From: Planctomycetota bacterium
GTDB taxonomy: Bacteria > Planctomycetota > Phycisphaerae > Phycisphaerales > SM1A02
Direction: 5' to 3'
DNA: 32,545 nt
NCBI GenBank assembly: GCA_022562915.1
Contig: JADFOJ010000041.1
Location: forward strand, 1-32,545
This document shows positions 10,101 to 15,519 of this stretch, piece by piece. The translations under genes were made by a program, and so were the position numbers. A model generated the notes under the pieces. The model searched no databases, was not told where the DNA came from, and was given only the letters and a program-made list of their open reading frames with translations. Positions within the stretch are counted from its first letter, which is position 1, and each line of letters opens with the position of its first letter.

Positions 10101-10112
10101 TGAGCTGGTCAT
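4182..10112 (-). CDS. Secreted bacterial alpha-2-macroglobulin
   Basis: The 1976-residue protein starts with a clear signal peptide (MTSSRAFVGLLAVSAVLGTPLAAA), preceded by an AAGGA ribosome-binding site. After an N-terminal TPR-like helical region (about 30-310) come repeated beta-sandwich macroglobulin domains, including the MG2 type near 330-620, the bait-like region, and the A2M domain with FWKPDVVTDADGRATVRVTYADNLTRWKATA. The thioester motif GCTEQ is intact, with Cys1424 and Gln1427 inside YPYGCTEQTMSRFLPAV. It is followed by the helical thioester-containing domain (DGGWGWWKGGQSDHFMTAYV) and a receptor-binding-like C-terminal sandwich. Such proteins trap attacking proteases covalently outside the cytoplasm; enterobacterial homologues pair with penicillin-binding protein 1C. 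No pbpC is present here. There is no lipobox Cys after the signal, so it is probably periplasmic or secreted rather than a lipoprotein. The gene stands alone on the minus strand. Confidence 0.95.
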   Translation of the reverse strand: MTSSRAFVGLLAVSAVLGTPLAAAPPDSEYQRSRDRAETLYAEGSYARALQLYQRLGDLDLPAPQARWVEFRIADASWRAQAGSRTHDDTVLETARRRLETLSQAIQRPQDRDGVWAEAHESLGDYWWLRRGSQNWAQGWKHYQQALDFWAGNRDLQTARRRYLEMVWRMADPAWRQNDYWYYHNIPLNVLENARTIARDALDRARAHYLLAMALKQYGGSWSQRRRIETEFEAALAFGRTSPWYDDALFHYAQWMANNGRVIRTADGQWRQQPDFVKAVELYRRLTREFRKGQTRYYDNAKNQIKQITEPQLNVAVASIFLPGSEVQFDVKWRNLGGVDLALYRVDLTRDVDPTVKERNLNEWVWHLDPAGGRKVKAWRFDTRDTGEHTRGRESIRVDQHLPVGAYLLEATAHGKTARDLILVTDLSIVLKSWRGKVIAYVCDAIDGSPVPGARVQLWTYTYRNDRFTGSEAVEKAGDDGLTRFTVDASTRNRERYYGYLVTAAVNGRQAFAMGGGFSHPGGAREWTIYAATDRPAYRPLETVRWKITARTNNGGGYTTPAEKSVRYEISGPRGKVDEGVLQLNAFGTAWAELVLGESLALGEYQVTFSTTRRSHTIGSATLFRLEEYKLPEFEVLVSMPRDDAGRTRAFRVGDTVQAEIQASYFFGGPVAGANVEVLVYQKPFYHRWSPPRDYPWLYGDRQGSRQSWWGGPGQIIKRETLTTDDSGRVTISFETPAAGGQDFEYTIEARVTDASRREIVGTDSVRVTRQRYYVYPKPAHNLYRPGDTVEIEFKALDANQAPVTVQGVVKVTRQRWVEVWTDPAGREVSGWALREAQRGVRSFPPPPGRDGVPWRMKFRGYTSQEVLTRIVRTDAAGEAVVSFVARDEGYYRVTWRSEDAGASINAETSVWVADRSSTELGYHQGGVEIIVDSDTFRAGQDAVVMLSVPTNDRWVLFSVEGDDLHECRLVHVTGSVKLIHVPIRQRHIPNVYLHAIMVSDGQMHVDRKEVVVPPVEQFLDVEIVPDREAYQPRDRGSFTVFTRDMDGNPVSAEVAFALVDESVYAIQQPYAGDPRQFFYDRRQATHVVRTTSTFNHKAYLKLVEVEDGDRLIDAKLAGLVSNENRLERDVRASNGLRQRAAGRGGSTFGGGDLAFADVGMPMEVAEGLSKTTASGLRAPPASKVRQAAGQQPAVVVRSDFRSTIFWKPDVVTDADGRATVRVTYADNLTRWKATARAATTGSRFGFGTATTRTRQPLMARLQAPRFFVVGDTVTLSGLFNNNTARPMTIRPSLEAQGLTITAVVRGGRPVGTELGSITIPAHGESRIDWLAAVEHPGEAVLRLVATGDEYRDAMEMTYDVYDHGIETFLARSGKVRGEVVTFTMEIPEQRRIDSTTVTVSIASSMAVTMLDALPYLVDYPYGCTEQTMSRFLPAVITARTLGDLGLSADDALGRVFGGIERAFVEKTHPKGAAKRENLRKLDVIVNQGLERLYDFQHSDGGWGWWKGGQSDHFMTAYVLWGLSLARQAGLDVRGHAMQRAGHFLDVEIVEQENNPDIQAWMLHALATWATATDRRGLTEPETAAMANLWARRRQLNAYSRALLALAAHEFGDRDKAMVLVRNLENGVKRDNAPDTSIMLGSGRRSHPAVIGTAHWGEDGLYWRWSDGGVEATAFALRAMLAITPGNELIEPVTNWLIKNRRGGQWSNTRDTAITVLALNDYLKVSGELESSFEYDLIVNGTVIATRKITAADALGAPSRFVIDPKHIRSGANEFRIVRRNGAGPIYFAVEASFFTLVEPVPPAGNEIFVRREYYKLVPRRTLLKGYVYDRVELGDGDYVTSGERVQVVVSIEAKNNYEYLVFEDLKPAGFEAVQLHSGESMAVKELKASGNGDFTGRQRWVHQELRDRTVAMFIDKLPEGLWQMTYDLRAEVPGRFHALPVLGHAMYVPEIRCNSGEIRITVNDRPTASIIAVGD

Positions 10113-10182
10113 GTTGGTGAGTCCTTGTCCGGGGGCGGGTGGCCTTCATCGGTCCATGGCCGCACCGGTGGCCGTGTCGAAC

Positions 10183-10219
10183 AAAAATAGCCCGGCGGAG
10201 TCACTTTCTCCGTCCGGGC
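10183..10219 (-). terminator. Rho-independent terminator after the DUF5684-type gene
   Basis: Read on the minus strand, a stem of GCCCGGACGGAG and CTCCGCCGGGC with a 7-base loop is followed directly by TATTTTTG. It lies about 50 bases beyond the stop of the gene ending at 10271. It should separate the two-gene minus-strand transcript (vWA and DUF5684-type) from the alpha-2-macroglobulin gene further down. Confidence 0.85.
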
Positions 10220-10270
10220 GGTTTAACTATTCGGCTCGGTTGCCCGGGCCGTTGCCTTGTTTCGAAAGGT

Positions 10271-10735
10271 TCAGGCAGCTTCCTCGTGCTGATCGTCGGT
10301 GGTGGGCGTCTCGGTCATCTGCTGGGGCGCAGGGGCCGTCGCCGTCGCCGTCGGCGAGCCGCCGTACTGCGCGCCGCTGAAACCCAGGACCGGGTAGAAG
10401 ATGAAGCCGAGGAACGCCAGCCCCATACCGAACCCGGTGCCCTTACCGAAGTGCCTGGCAATGTCGACGCTCATGACGACCGCAACGATGAGGTTGACGA
10501 CCGGAACGAAGAACAGGATCACCCACCACGCCGGTCGCTGGGCGATCTTGCACATCAGGAAGATGTTGTAGATCGGGACGAGCACGCCCCAGCCCGGCTG
10601 GCCGGCCTTGGTGAACACCCGCCACATGCCGGCGATGGCGATCACCAGCACCGCCATCATCACCAGCATCGGGATCATGCCGGCGGAGCCGGTGTCGGCG
10701 CCGTACGTCGTCTGTGCCAATGTCGATTCAAACAT
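10271..10735 (-). CDS. DUF5684-type small membrane protein
   Basis: The product has 154 residues and about four hydrophobic segments: 20-40 (MIPMLVMMAVLVIAIAGMW), 48-63 (GWGVLVPIYNIFLMCK), 70-90 (WWVILFFVPVVNLIVAVVM) and 103-118. The GWGxLVPIYNxxxMxKIAxRPxWW signature is that of the DUF5684 family, membrane proteins of unknown function often found beside secretion or signalling genes. The C-terminal 35 residues are Thr/Pro/Glu-rich and probably cytoplasmic or flexible. A ribosome-binding site (AAGGGA) precedes the ATG. The gene follows the vWA gene by 37 bases on the same strand and ends in a strong terminator, so the two are very likely one transcript. Confidence 0.8.
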   Translation of the reverse strand: MFESTLAQTTYGADTGSAGMIPMLVMMAVLVIAIAGMWRVFTKAGQPGWGVLVPIYNIFLMCKIAQRPAWWVILFFVPVVNLIVAVVMSVDIARHFGKGTGFGMGLAFLGFIFYPVLGFSGAQYGGSPTATATAPAPQQMTETPTTDDQHEEAA

Positions 10736-10772
10736 GGGAATTCCCTTCTCAGTGAACGTGGTTGGTCCCGCC

Positions 10773-11576
10773 TCAGCGCAGGTTCGCAGGGCGGGTACCG
10801 ATATCGATCGCCTGCACCAGCATCACCATGTCAGCGTTGAGAACGAACCCGCGTGACTTGTCGGTTGTCTTGATGCCGTATTCCTTGGCGAGCGCCCGCA
10901 TCGTCGGTGTCACCAGGCTCGCCGTCTCGAAGAGCATCTTCGAGTACTCGTCGGGCAGGTCGTCCGCTGAGTCGGGGAAGCAGACCGGGGTGGCGTCGGG
11001 GTTCGCCGACAGGTGGATGTTGAAGAGCATCGTGTTGCCGTCGGAGGACGACAGCGTCGTCAACTGCCGGAGCCGGCTCTCGGGATCGCCGTCCGTCGCC
11101 TCGCCGTCGGTCACGTGGATGACGATCGGCGGGTAGCAGTCCGGGTGCGCATCCAGCCAGCCCTGAACGATCTGCTCCGCCTGCGACGCCGCCCGGCACA
11201 TCGGGGTGCCGCCGTCGGCGACCGCGTCGAACCACACCGGCATTCGGATCGAGTCCTTTTCCTCGATCCTCGCGGGGTTGTCCGCGATCTGGCTGATGGG
11301 GATGAGTTCCGCGCCATCGGTCGAACCCGCCAGGCAGGTGCCGACCTTCTTGCCGTAGCCCAGGACGCCGACGTGGTAGTAATCCCGAACGCCGTCGGAC
11401 TTGGCGCACTTGATGCTCAACTCCGAGAGCCACCGGTTCATCGTGTCCGACACGCCGGTGGCCTTGGCCACCTTGGTATCGCCGGCGGAGATCTCCTCTG
11501 CCATTGACGTGGACTGGTCGATCAGGAACAGGAAGCACGAAGGATTGTCCGAACTGATCTCGGCTGTGTAGGGCAT
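10773..11576 (-). CDS. Cytoplasmic vWA-domain protein
   Basis: Nearly all of the 267 residues form a von Willebrand factor A domain. The first strand carries the MIDAS motif (FLFLIDQSTSM; Asp20, Ser22, Ser24), Thr124 sits in GGTPM, and the third motif is Asp157 in IHVTDGEATDG, so metal-dependent ligand binding should be intact. There is no signal peptide or membrane segment, unlike the exported vWA protein at 22438. It is transcribed with the membrane protein at 10271 and divergently from the phosphatase/kinase genes that start at 11749. A vWA protein next to a PP2C phosphatase and a protein kinase is the composition of the TerY-P triads, in which a TerY-like vWA protein is the presumed phosphorylation-controlled scaffold. 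I infer a similar role here by context only; the protein is not a close TerY match to my eye. Confidence 0.85.
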   Translation of the reverse strand: MPYTAEISSDNPSCFLFLIDQSTSMAEEISAGDTKVAKATGVSDTMNRWLSELSIKCAKSDGVRDYYHVGVLGYGKKVGTCLAGSTDGAELIPISQIADNPARIEEKDSIRMPVWFDAVADGGTPMCRAASQAEQIVQGWLDAHPDCYPPIVIHVTDGEATDGDPESRLRQLTTLSSSDGNTMLFNIHLSANPDATPVCFPDSADDLPDEYSKMLFETASLVTPTMRALAKEYGIKTTDKSRGFVLNADMVMLVQAIDIGTRPANLR

Positions 11577-11748
11577 TGCTCAACTCCGGGGCCAGGTGCC
11601 AATAACCTCCCTCCCTTCGTCACGGTGCGGTCACGACTTGAGCAAGTCCGCCCAAGAAGCGCTCCGAGAGCGGTCGGGGGCTTTGGTCGGGCCCCGTCCC
11701 TGCCGATATGGGGCGAGACGACACCTGCCCGCAGGAGGGGATTCTGAC
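11577..11748. promoter_or_regulatory. Divergent intergenic region of the signalling locus
   Basis: These 172 bases separate the start of the vWA gene (minus) from the start at 11749 (plus) and must hold promoters for both transcripts. Ribosome-binding sites are visible at each edge: GGAG about 9 bases before the minus-strand ATG, and AGGAGGGG about 10 bases before the plus-strand ATG. I could not identify convincing -35/-10 pairs. A hairpin GGGGGCTTTGGTCGGGCCCC lies at about 11676-11696. Confidence 0.5.
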
Positions 11749-12306
11749 ATGTTCACCATGACAGCCGGTCTTCGCCGGCTCGCGTTCACCGCCGGCGCGG
11801 TCATGCTCGCAGGCGGCTGGGGCATGACGGGGTACGTTGACGCCAACCAGCAGGCGGCCGGTGTCGACGCCGGAGCCCGCTGGCTCGAGGGCGTCCGCGC
11901 AACGACGGCGACCGTGCGGCCGTCGGCGCCGGACGGGACCGGGGTCGAGGAATCATCGGCCCCGGCGAACCTGTTCGAGATCACCCGGCAGGTCTCACCG
12001 CCGTCGTCGGTCCTGTATCTGCTCGGCGTCGCAGCCATGATGGCGGGCGCGGGGTTGATGGCCCTGACGGCACCGTGGCGTGTCGCGCCGGTGGCGGCCT
12101 CGGTCGGCCGAACGGAACATCGTCAATACGTGTCACCACCGCCGCCGCCGTTCCCGTCCGCAGCGGCGGCCCCGGCACCCTCGTTCGGCGGCATGCCGCC
12201 GTCGCGCGAGGCGCAGCAACTCGCCGCGGACCCGCTTCACCCCGCGGCGCAGCACGCCTCCGCGAAGCAGGCCGCCAAGCCGCTGAAGTACAAGCGAAGG
12301 GCGTGA
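11749..12306 (+). CDS. Two-TM protein of unknown function in the kinase/phosphatase operon
   Basis: I choose ATG 11749 because AGGAGGGG lies just before it; the frame is open further upstream but without protein-like features. The 185-residue product has a membrane segment near residues 10-30 (LAFTAGAVMLAGGWGMTGYV) and another near 85-105 (SVLYLLGVAAMMAGAGLMALT), with about 55 residues between them that would be outside the membrane. The last about 80 residues are Pro/Ala-rich with a basic end (KPLKYKRRA) and look cytoplasmic. I do not recognise a family. It is the first gene of the plus-strand operon, three bases before the phosphatase gene, so it may anchor or sense for the phosphatase-kinase pair. 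Confidence 0.75.
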   Translation: MFTMTAGLRRLAFTAGAVMLAGGWGMTGYVDANQQAAGVDAGARWLEGVRATTATVRPSAPDGTGVEESSAPANLFEITRQVSPPSSVLYLLGVAAMMAGAGLMALTAPWRVAPVAASVGRTEHRQYVSPPPPPFPSAAAAPAPSFGGMPPSREAQQLAADPLHPAAQHASAKQAAKPLKYKRRA

Positions 12307-12309
12307 TCG

Positions 12310-13218
12310 ATGCCTCGTACCGATGCAGGCCCCGGGATGCGAATCTCGACGCGGGCCTTCCACGTCCACAAGCGCGGCGGCACCGAGGATGAGTACGAGG
12401 ATGCCTTCTTCCCGGACGGTTTTGCCGAGCAGGTCCGCGGCTTCCGCTGCGCCGTCGCGGATGGCGCGTCGGAGTCGGCCTTCGCGAGCCAATGGGCACA
12501 GTTGCTCGTCGACGCCTTCGGCCGCCGCGAGTTGCACCTCGCGCACCTGCAGGCGAAGTGGCAGAAGTCCATCGGCGGCAAGCGCCTGCCGTGGTTCCTG
12601 GAGAAGAAGGCTCGCCGCGGCGCCTTCGCGGCGCTCATCGGTCTGTCGATTCGCGCGGCCGGCGCCGCCACGGCCAGGGCGAGGATCGCCGCGAACCGCG
12701 CGGTGGCCTCCGTCAGCGCGGCGGACTGGATGCCCCAGGCCCCCGGCTCCCGCGACAACGGGTCGGACGAATCACACTCCAACGGCTGGCACACCGGCAG
12801 CGGCTGCCATCGGGGCGAGATCGACGGCACCTGGCGGGCGATCGCCGTCGGCGACAGTTGCCTGTTCCAGGTGCGGGATGACGAGCTCATCACGGTCGGC
12901 CCACTGAGCAGAAGCGACCAGTTCGACAACTCGCCGTTCCTGCTGGGCTCGAAGTCCGCGCAGTCCATCGGGCGCAACGCGCCGCACGTGAGCGTCCACG
13001 CAGGCACCTGGTCGCGCAACGACCGGTTCTACCTTGCCACCGATGCAATGGCCCAATGGCTCTTGCTCCGTGACGAGGCCGGGCTGCCGCCGTGGACGAT
13101 GCTGCGCGAGCTCGGAGAGCAGGACACGCTTCCCTTCGACGAGCTGGTCACCGAGATGCGGCTCGAGCACGACCTGCACAACGACGACACGACCCTGCTG
13201 CGGGTGGAGGTCTCCTGA
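12310..13218 (+). CDS. PP2C-like protein phosphatase
   Basis: The 302-residue protein carries the main PP2C landmarks: an acidic Asp30-Asp31 pair in EDEYEDAF, Asp51-Gly52 in CAVADGASES, a GTWRAIAVGDSCLF strand pair (173-186), ATDAM (243-247) in place of the usual SDG, and the C-terminal NDDTTLL (291-297). These residues bind the two Mn/Mg ions, so serine/threonine phosphatase activity is plausible. Residues about 113-170 are an unusual Ala/Arg- then Ser/Gly-rich stretch between the ARRGAFAALIGLSI helix and the GTWRAI strand, longer than I expect for this family. The start ATG is three bases after the previous stop, and the stop is two bases before the kinase ATG. Phosphatase and kinase are thus tightly coupled and probably act on the same target. 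Confidence 0.85.
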   Translation: MPRTDAGPGMRISTRAFHVHKRGGTEDEYEDAFFPDGFAEQVRGFRCAVADGASESAFASQWAQLLVDAFGRRELHLAHLQAKWQKSIGGKRLPWFLEKKARRGAFAALIGLSIRAAGAATARARIAANRAVASVSAADWMPQAPGSRDNGSDESHSNGWHTGSGCHRGEIDGTWRAIAVGDSCLFQVRDDELITVGPLSRSDQFDNSPFLLGSKSAQSIGRNAPHVSVHAGTWSRNDRFYLATDAMAQWLLLRDEAGLPPWTMLRELGEQDTLPFDELVTEMRLEHDLHNDDTTLLRVEVS

Positions 13219-13220
13219 CG

Positions 13221-14783
13221 ATGCCCGCTGCGACCGGCCCGTCCTGGCCCACCATGACCGAGTACCAGGAGGCGATCCAGTCCCCGAAGCTCTGCTTCGC
13301 CGGGCGCAAGCTGCGCACCGGCCGGCCGGTGCTGAACAAGCTCGGGCTGCCGCGGCCCGTCTGCGGGCAGTTCGCAAGCGTCTACGAAGTCACGACCCGC
13401 GGCTCGCGCTGGGCGATCAAGTGCTTCCTCCGCAACACGCCCGATCTCCACAAGCGGTATGCGAAGATCGCCGACCACCTGGGCACCGTCACGCTGCCGT
13501 ACTTCGTCGACTTCGACTATCTCGACGAGGGGATCCGGGTGCGCGGGCACTGGTTTCCGATCGTCCGGATGAAGTGGGTGGACGGGCTGCCGCTGAACGA
13601 GTTCGTCCAGAAGAACCTCCTGGATCGGGGTGTACTGGAGACGCTGGAGCAGGACTGGGTTCGCCTGCTTGACGACCTGCGGTCCGTCAAGGTCGCCCAC
13701 GCCGACCTTCAGCACGGCAACGTGCTGGTGGCCCCGGACGGCCGCCTGCGGCTCATCGACTATGACGGCATGTGGGTCCCGCCCCTGGATGGCGAGACGA
13801 GCCACGAGATCGGCCATCCCGATTACCAGTGCCCACTGCGAACAGGCCGGGATTTCCATGCGGAGATCGACCGGTTCGCCGGCGACGTGATTCGCGTCGC
13901 CCTGCGCGCTCTCGTCCGGCGGCCGGAACTCTGGGAGAAGTACGACAACGGCGAGAACCTGCTGTTCCGACGATGGGACTTCCTGGAACCGGCGAAGTCC
14001 GGGCTGTTCGAGGATCTGCGCGACCTTGGCGACGACGAGATCAACGCGAGGCTCGAGTCCATTGTCCGGACCTGTGGCGGCCGCGCCGCCGGGCGAGCCG
14101 CCGGACAATCCATGCATGCCACGCCCGACATGCCTGCCATGAACACACCCGGCGGCAACGTCCACAAGGCAGCGGACATCCACACGCTGGGCGTGCGATC
14201 GCCGGCAAAGACCGTCGCGGTACCACGGCAACCGCAACGGCGGCAACGGCCGCAACAGCCACGCCACGCGCCGGGGCCACCTGCGATGGGCACCGGTGTA
14301 CCACCGGCCGCGCCGGTCGCGAAGCCCGCCCCCGCCACAATGCCGGTCGCGGCACCTGCCGCGGCGGCCCGGCCACCGGAAGGCAGCGTGACGCTGGGCG
14401 TGGCGCGCGGGGGTACCTTCCTGGCGTTACTGTCGGCGATGGCCGTCGCCGCGGTGATGGAGTTCCCGGTCCTGCTGGGCCGCGGCGGTGACGATGTCAC
14501 GAGATTGCCGGGCGTGATTTTCTGTCTCGGCACCGCGCTGGGGCTGGTGTCCCTGTTCACGCTCCCGGGCAGACGGCCCGGCCACCGGAACGTTCACAAC
14601 GCCTTCTGCGGCCTGGCGGTCGTGATCATACTGGGCACTATTCTCGGCGAGTTGCTCGTCGGGCGGTTGTCGCACTGGACCGGCGACGACCGGCTCCAGT
14701 GCGCGCTCATGTTGTCGATGCTGGTGTCGGGCGCGCTGGGACTCCTGCTGGAGCGCGCGTGGGCACGTCGATGCGTTTCCTGA
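13221..14783 (+). CDS. Membrane-anchored protein kinase-like protein
   Basis: Starting at ATG 13221, two bases after the phosphatase stop, the protein has 520 residues. Residues about 40-285 form a divergent kinase fold: a glycine-poor nucleotide loop (CGQFASVYEV, 48-57), Lys67 in WAIKCFL, the catalytic loop HADLQHGNVL with Asp162 and Asn167, and the metal-binding Asp180 in LIDYDGMW. All key catalytic residues are present. The GHPDYQCP segment (198-205) takes the place of the APE region. A long Pro/Ala/Gln-rich linker (286-388) leads to four hydrophobic segments (about 397-420, 428-448, 460-482, 493-512), so the kinase domain should be held at the cytoplasmic membrane face. With its phosphatase neighbour and the vWA protein it resembles the kinase of TerY-P triads. 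Confidence 0.85.
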   Translation: MPAATGPSWPTMTEYQEAIQSPKLCFAGRKLRTGRPVLNKLGLPRPVCGQFASVYEVTTRGSRWAIKCFLRNTPDLHKRYAKIADHLGTVTLPYFVDFDYLDEGIRVRGHWFPIVRMKWVDGLPLNEFVQKNLLDRGVLETLEQDWVRLLDDLRSVKVAHADLQHGNVLVAPDGRLRLIDYDGMWVPPLDGETSHEIGHPDYQCPLRTGRDFHAEIDRFAGDVIRVALRALVRRPELWEKYDNGENLLFRRWDFLEPAKSGLFEDLRDLGDDEINARLESIVRTCGGRAAGRAAGQSMHATPDMPAMNTPGGNVHKAADIHTLGVRSPAKTVAVPRQPQRRQRPQQPRHAPGPPAMGTGVPPAAPVAKPAPATMPVAAPAAAARPPEGSVTLGVARGGTFLALLSAMAVAAVMEFPVLLGRGGDDVTRLPGVIFCLGTALGLVSLFTLPGRRPGHRNVHNAFCGLAVVIILGTILGELLVGRLSHWTGDDRLQCALMLSMLVSGALGLLLERAWARRCVS

Positions 14784-15410
14784 TCCACTGCAAGAACCCC
14801 AGGACCGGCCAGTCACACGAGTTCGAGCTCGATGCGCACGACTGGAACGAGGCCGAGCAGCAGGTGCTGGCCGCGGGCCTGATCCCCGGCCGGATCGAAC
14901 CCGCCGTGCATCGCGACGGCCCGGCCCCGCCGGCTGAGCACCATCCGACCGCCGCGGAACTGGAAAACGGCCCGGAACCGCCGGCGGATTCGCCTCCTGG
15001 CGAGATTCATCGGCGCGGCGGGGATCGTCGTCATCGTCGTCGCCGTGCTGGGCACGATCCTGTCGGACCGCGACCCGAGCTTCAGCTTCCGGGAAATCAA
15101 GGCCTCGGTGCGTTTTGACGGATCCCTGTTCTCGATCGCCAACACCGACGACTTCGCGTGGCACAACGTCGTCATCGACGTCAACGGCGGGCTCGCCAAT
15201 CGCGGCTGCGCCCTGAGACCGGGCGTCATTGCGAGCCGGCAGACGATCGCCGCACCCGCCACGGATTTCGTCGACGAGCGCGGCCGTCACTACGACCCGA
15301 CCACCGAGCCGCTGCGTCAACTGCGGATCATCTGCGACGTCGGCGACGGCGAGAAGGCCCTGTACACGCGCCGGTGGGATCCGCCGCTCGGTCCTTTGAG
15401 CGCTCCGTAG
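14771..15410 (+). CDS. Single-TM protein in the kinase operon, probable frameshift
   Basis: The ATG at 14771 lies inside the end of the kinase gene (13-base overlap), suggesting translational coupling. The first frame gives a small soluble domain (MRFLIHCKNPRTGQSHEFEL then DAHDWNEAEQQVLAAGLIPG). A different frame, open from base 14883, gives a basic stretch (ARNRRRIRLLARF), a clear membrane helix (IGAAGIVVIVVAVLGTIL, about 15009-15066), and an outside domain with SFSFREIKASVRFDGSLFSI and conserved-looking Cys pairs, ending at TAG 15408-15410. The pieces fit as one protein of about 210 residues if one base is missing or extra between about 14890 and 14990, most likely in the GC-rich run near 14925-14945. 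I do not recognise a family. Without the correction the first frame stops at 15118. Confidence 0.6.
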
Positions 15411-15519
15411 CGGCCTCCGGCCGCACACTCGCTCTGGTACGCGACGGCGGATTCATCCGCCGCCGCTGAGCGGACGTCTACTGCAGCGCTCCGTAGCGCC
15501 TCATGCCGCACACTCGCTC
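15399..15519. repeat. Direct repeat pair flanking a palindrome between convergent genes
   Basis: A 36-base sequence beginning AGCGCTCCGTAGCG and ending CCGCACACTCGCTC occurs at 15399-15434. It recurs at 15485-15519 with one base missing and two changed. The first copy contains the stop codon of the plus-strand gene and the second overlaps the stop of the protease gene. Between them is the palindrome CGGCGGATTCATCCGCCG (15445-15462), which can act as a terminator-like hairpin but lacks a T-run. Confidence 0.85.

Noticed and set aside
4044-10103. Very long open frames on the plus strand opposite the alpha-2-macroglobulin gene
   Set aside because: They are antisense shadows created by high-GC third-position bias. 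The sequences are rich in Arg, Val, Asp and His without domain patterns, while the minus-strand frame has a signal peptide and intact motifs.
10113-10270. Small protein gene in the gap before the alpha-2-macroglobulin gene
   Set aside because: The open frames there lack a ribosome-binding site and the gap is explained by a terminator and a promoter region.
11577-11748. Riboswitch or structured leader ahead of the phosphatase-kinase operon
   Set aside because: Only one ordinary hairpin is visible and no known aptamer motif could be matched by eye.
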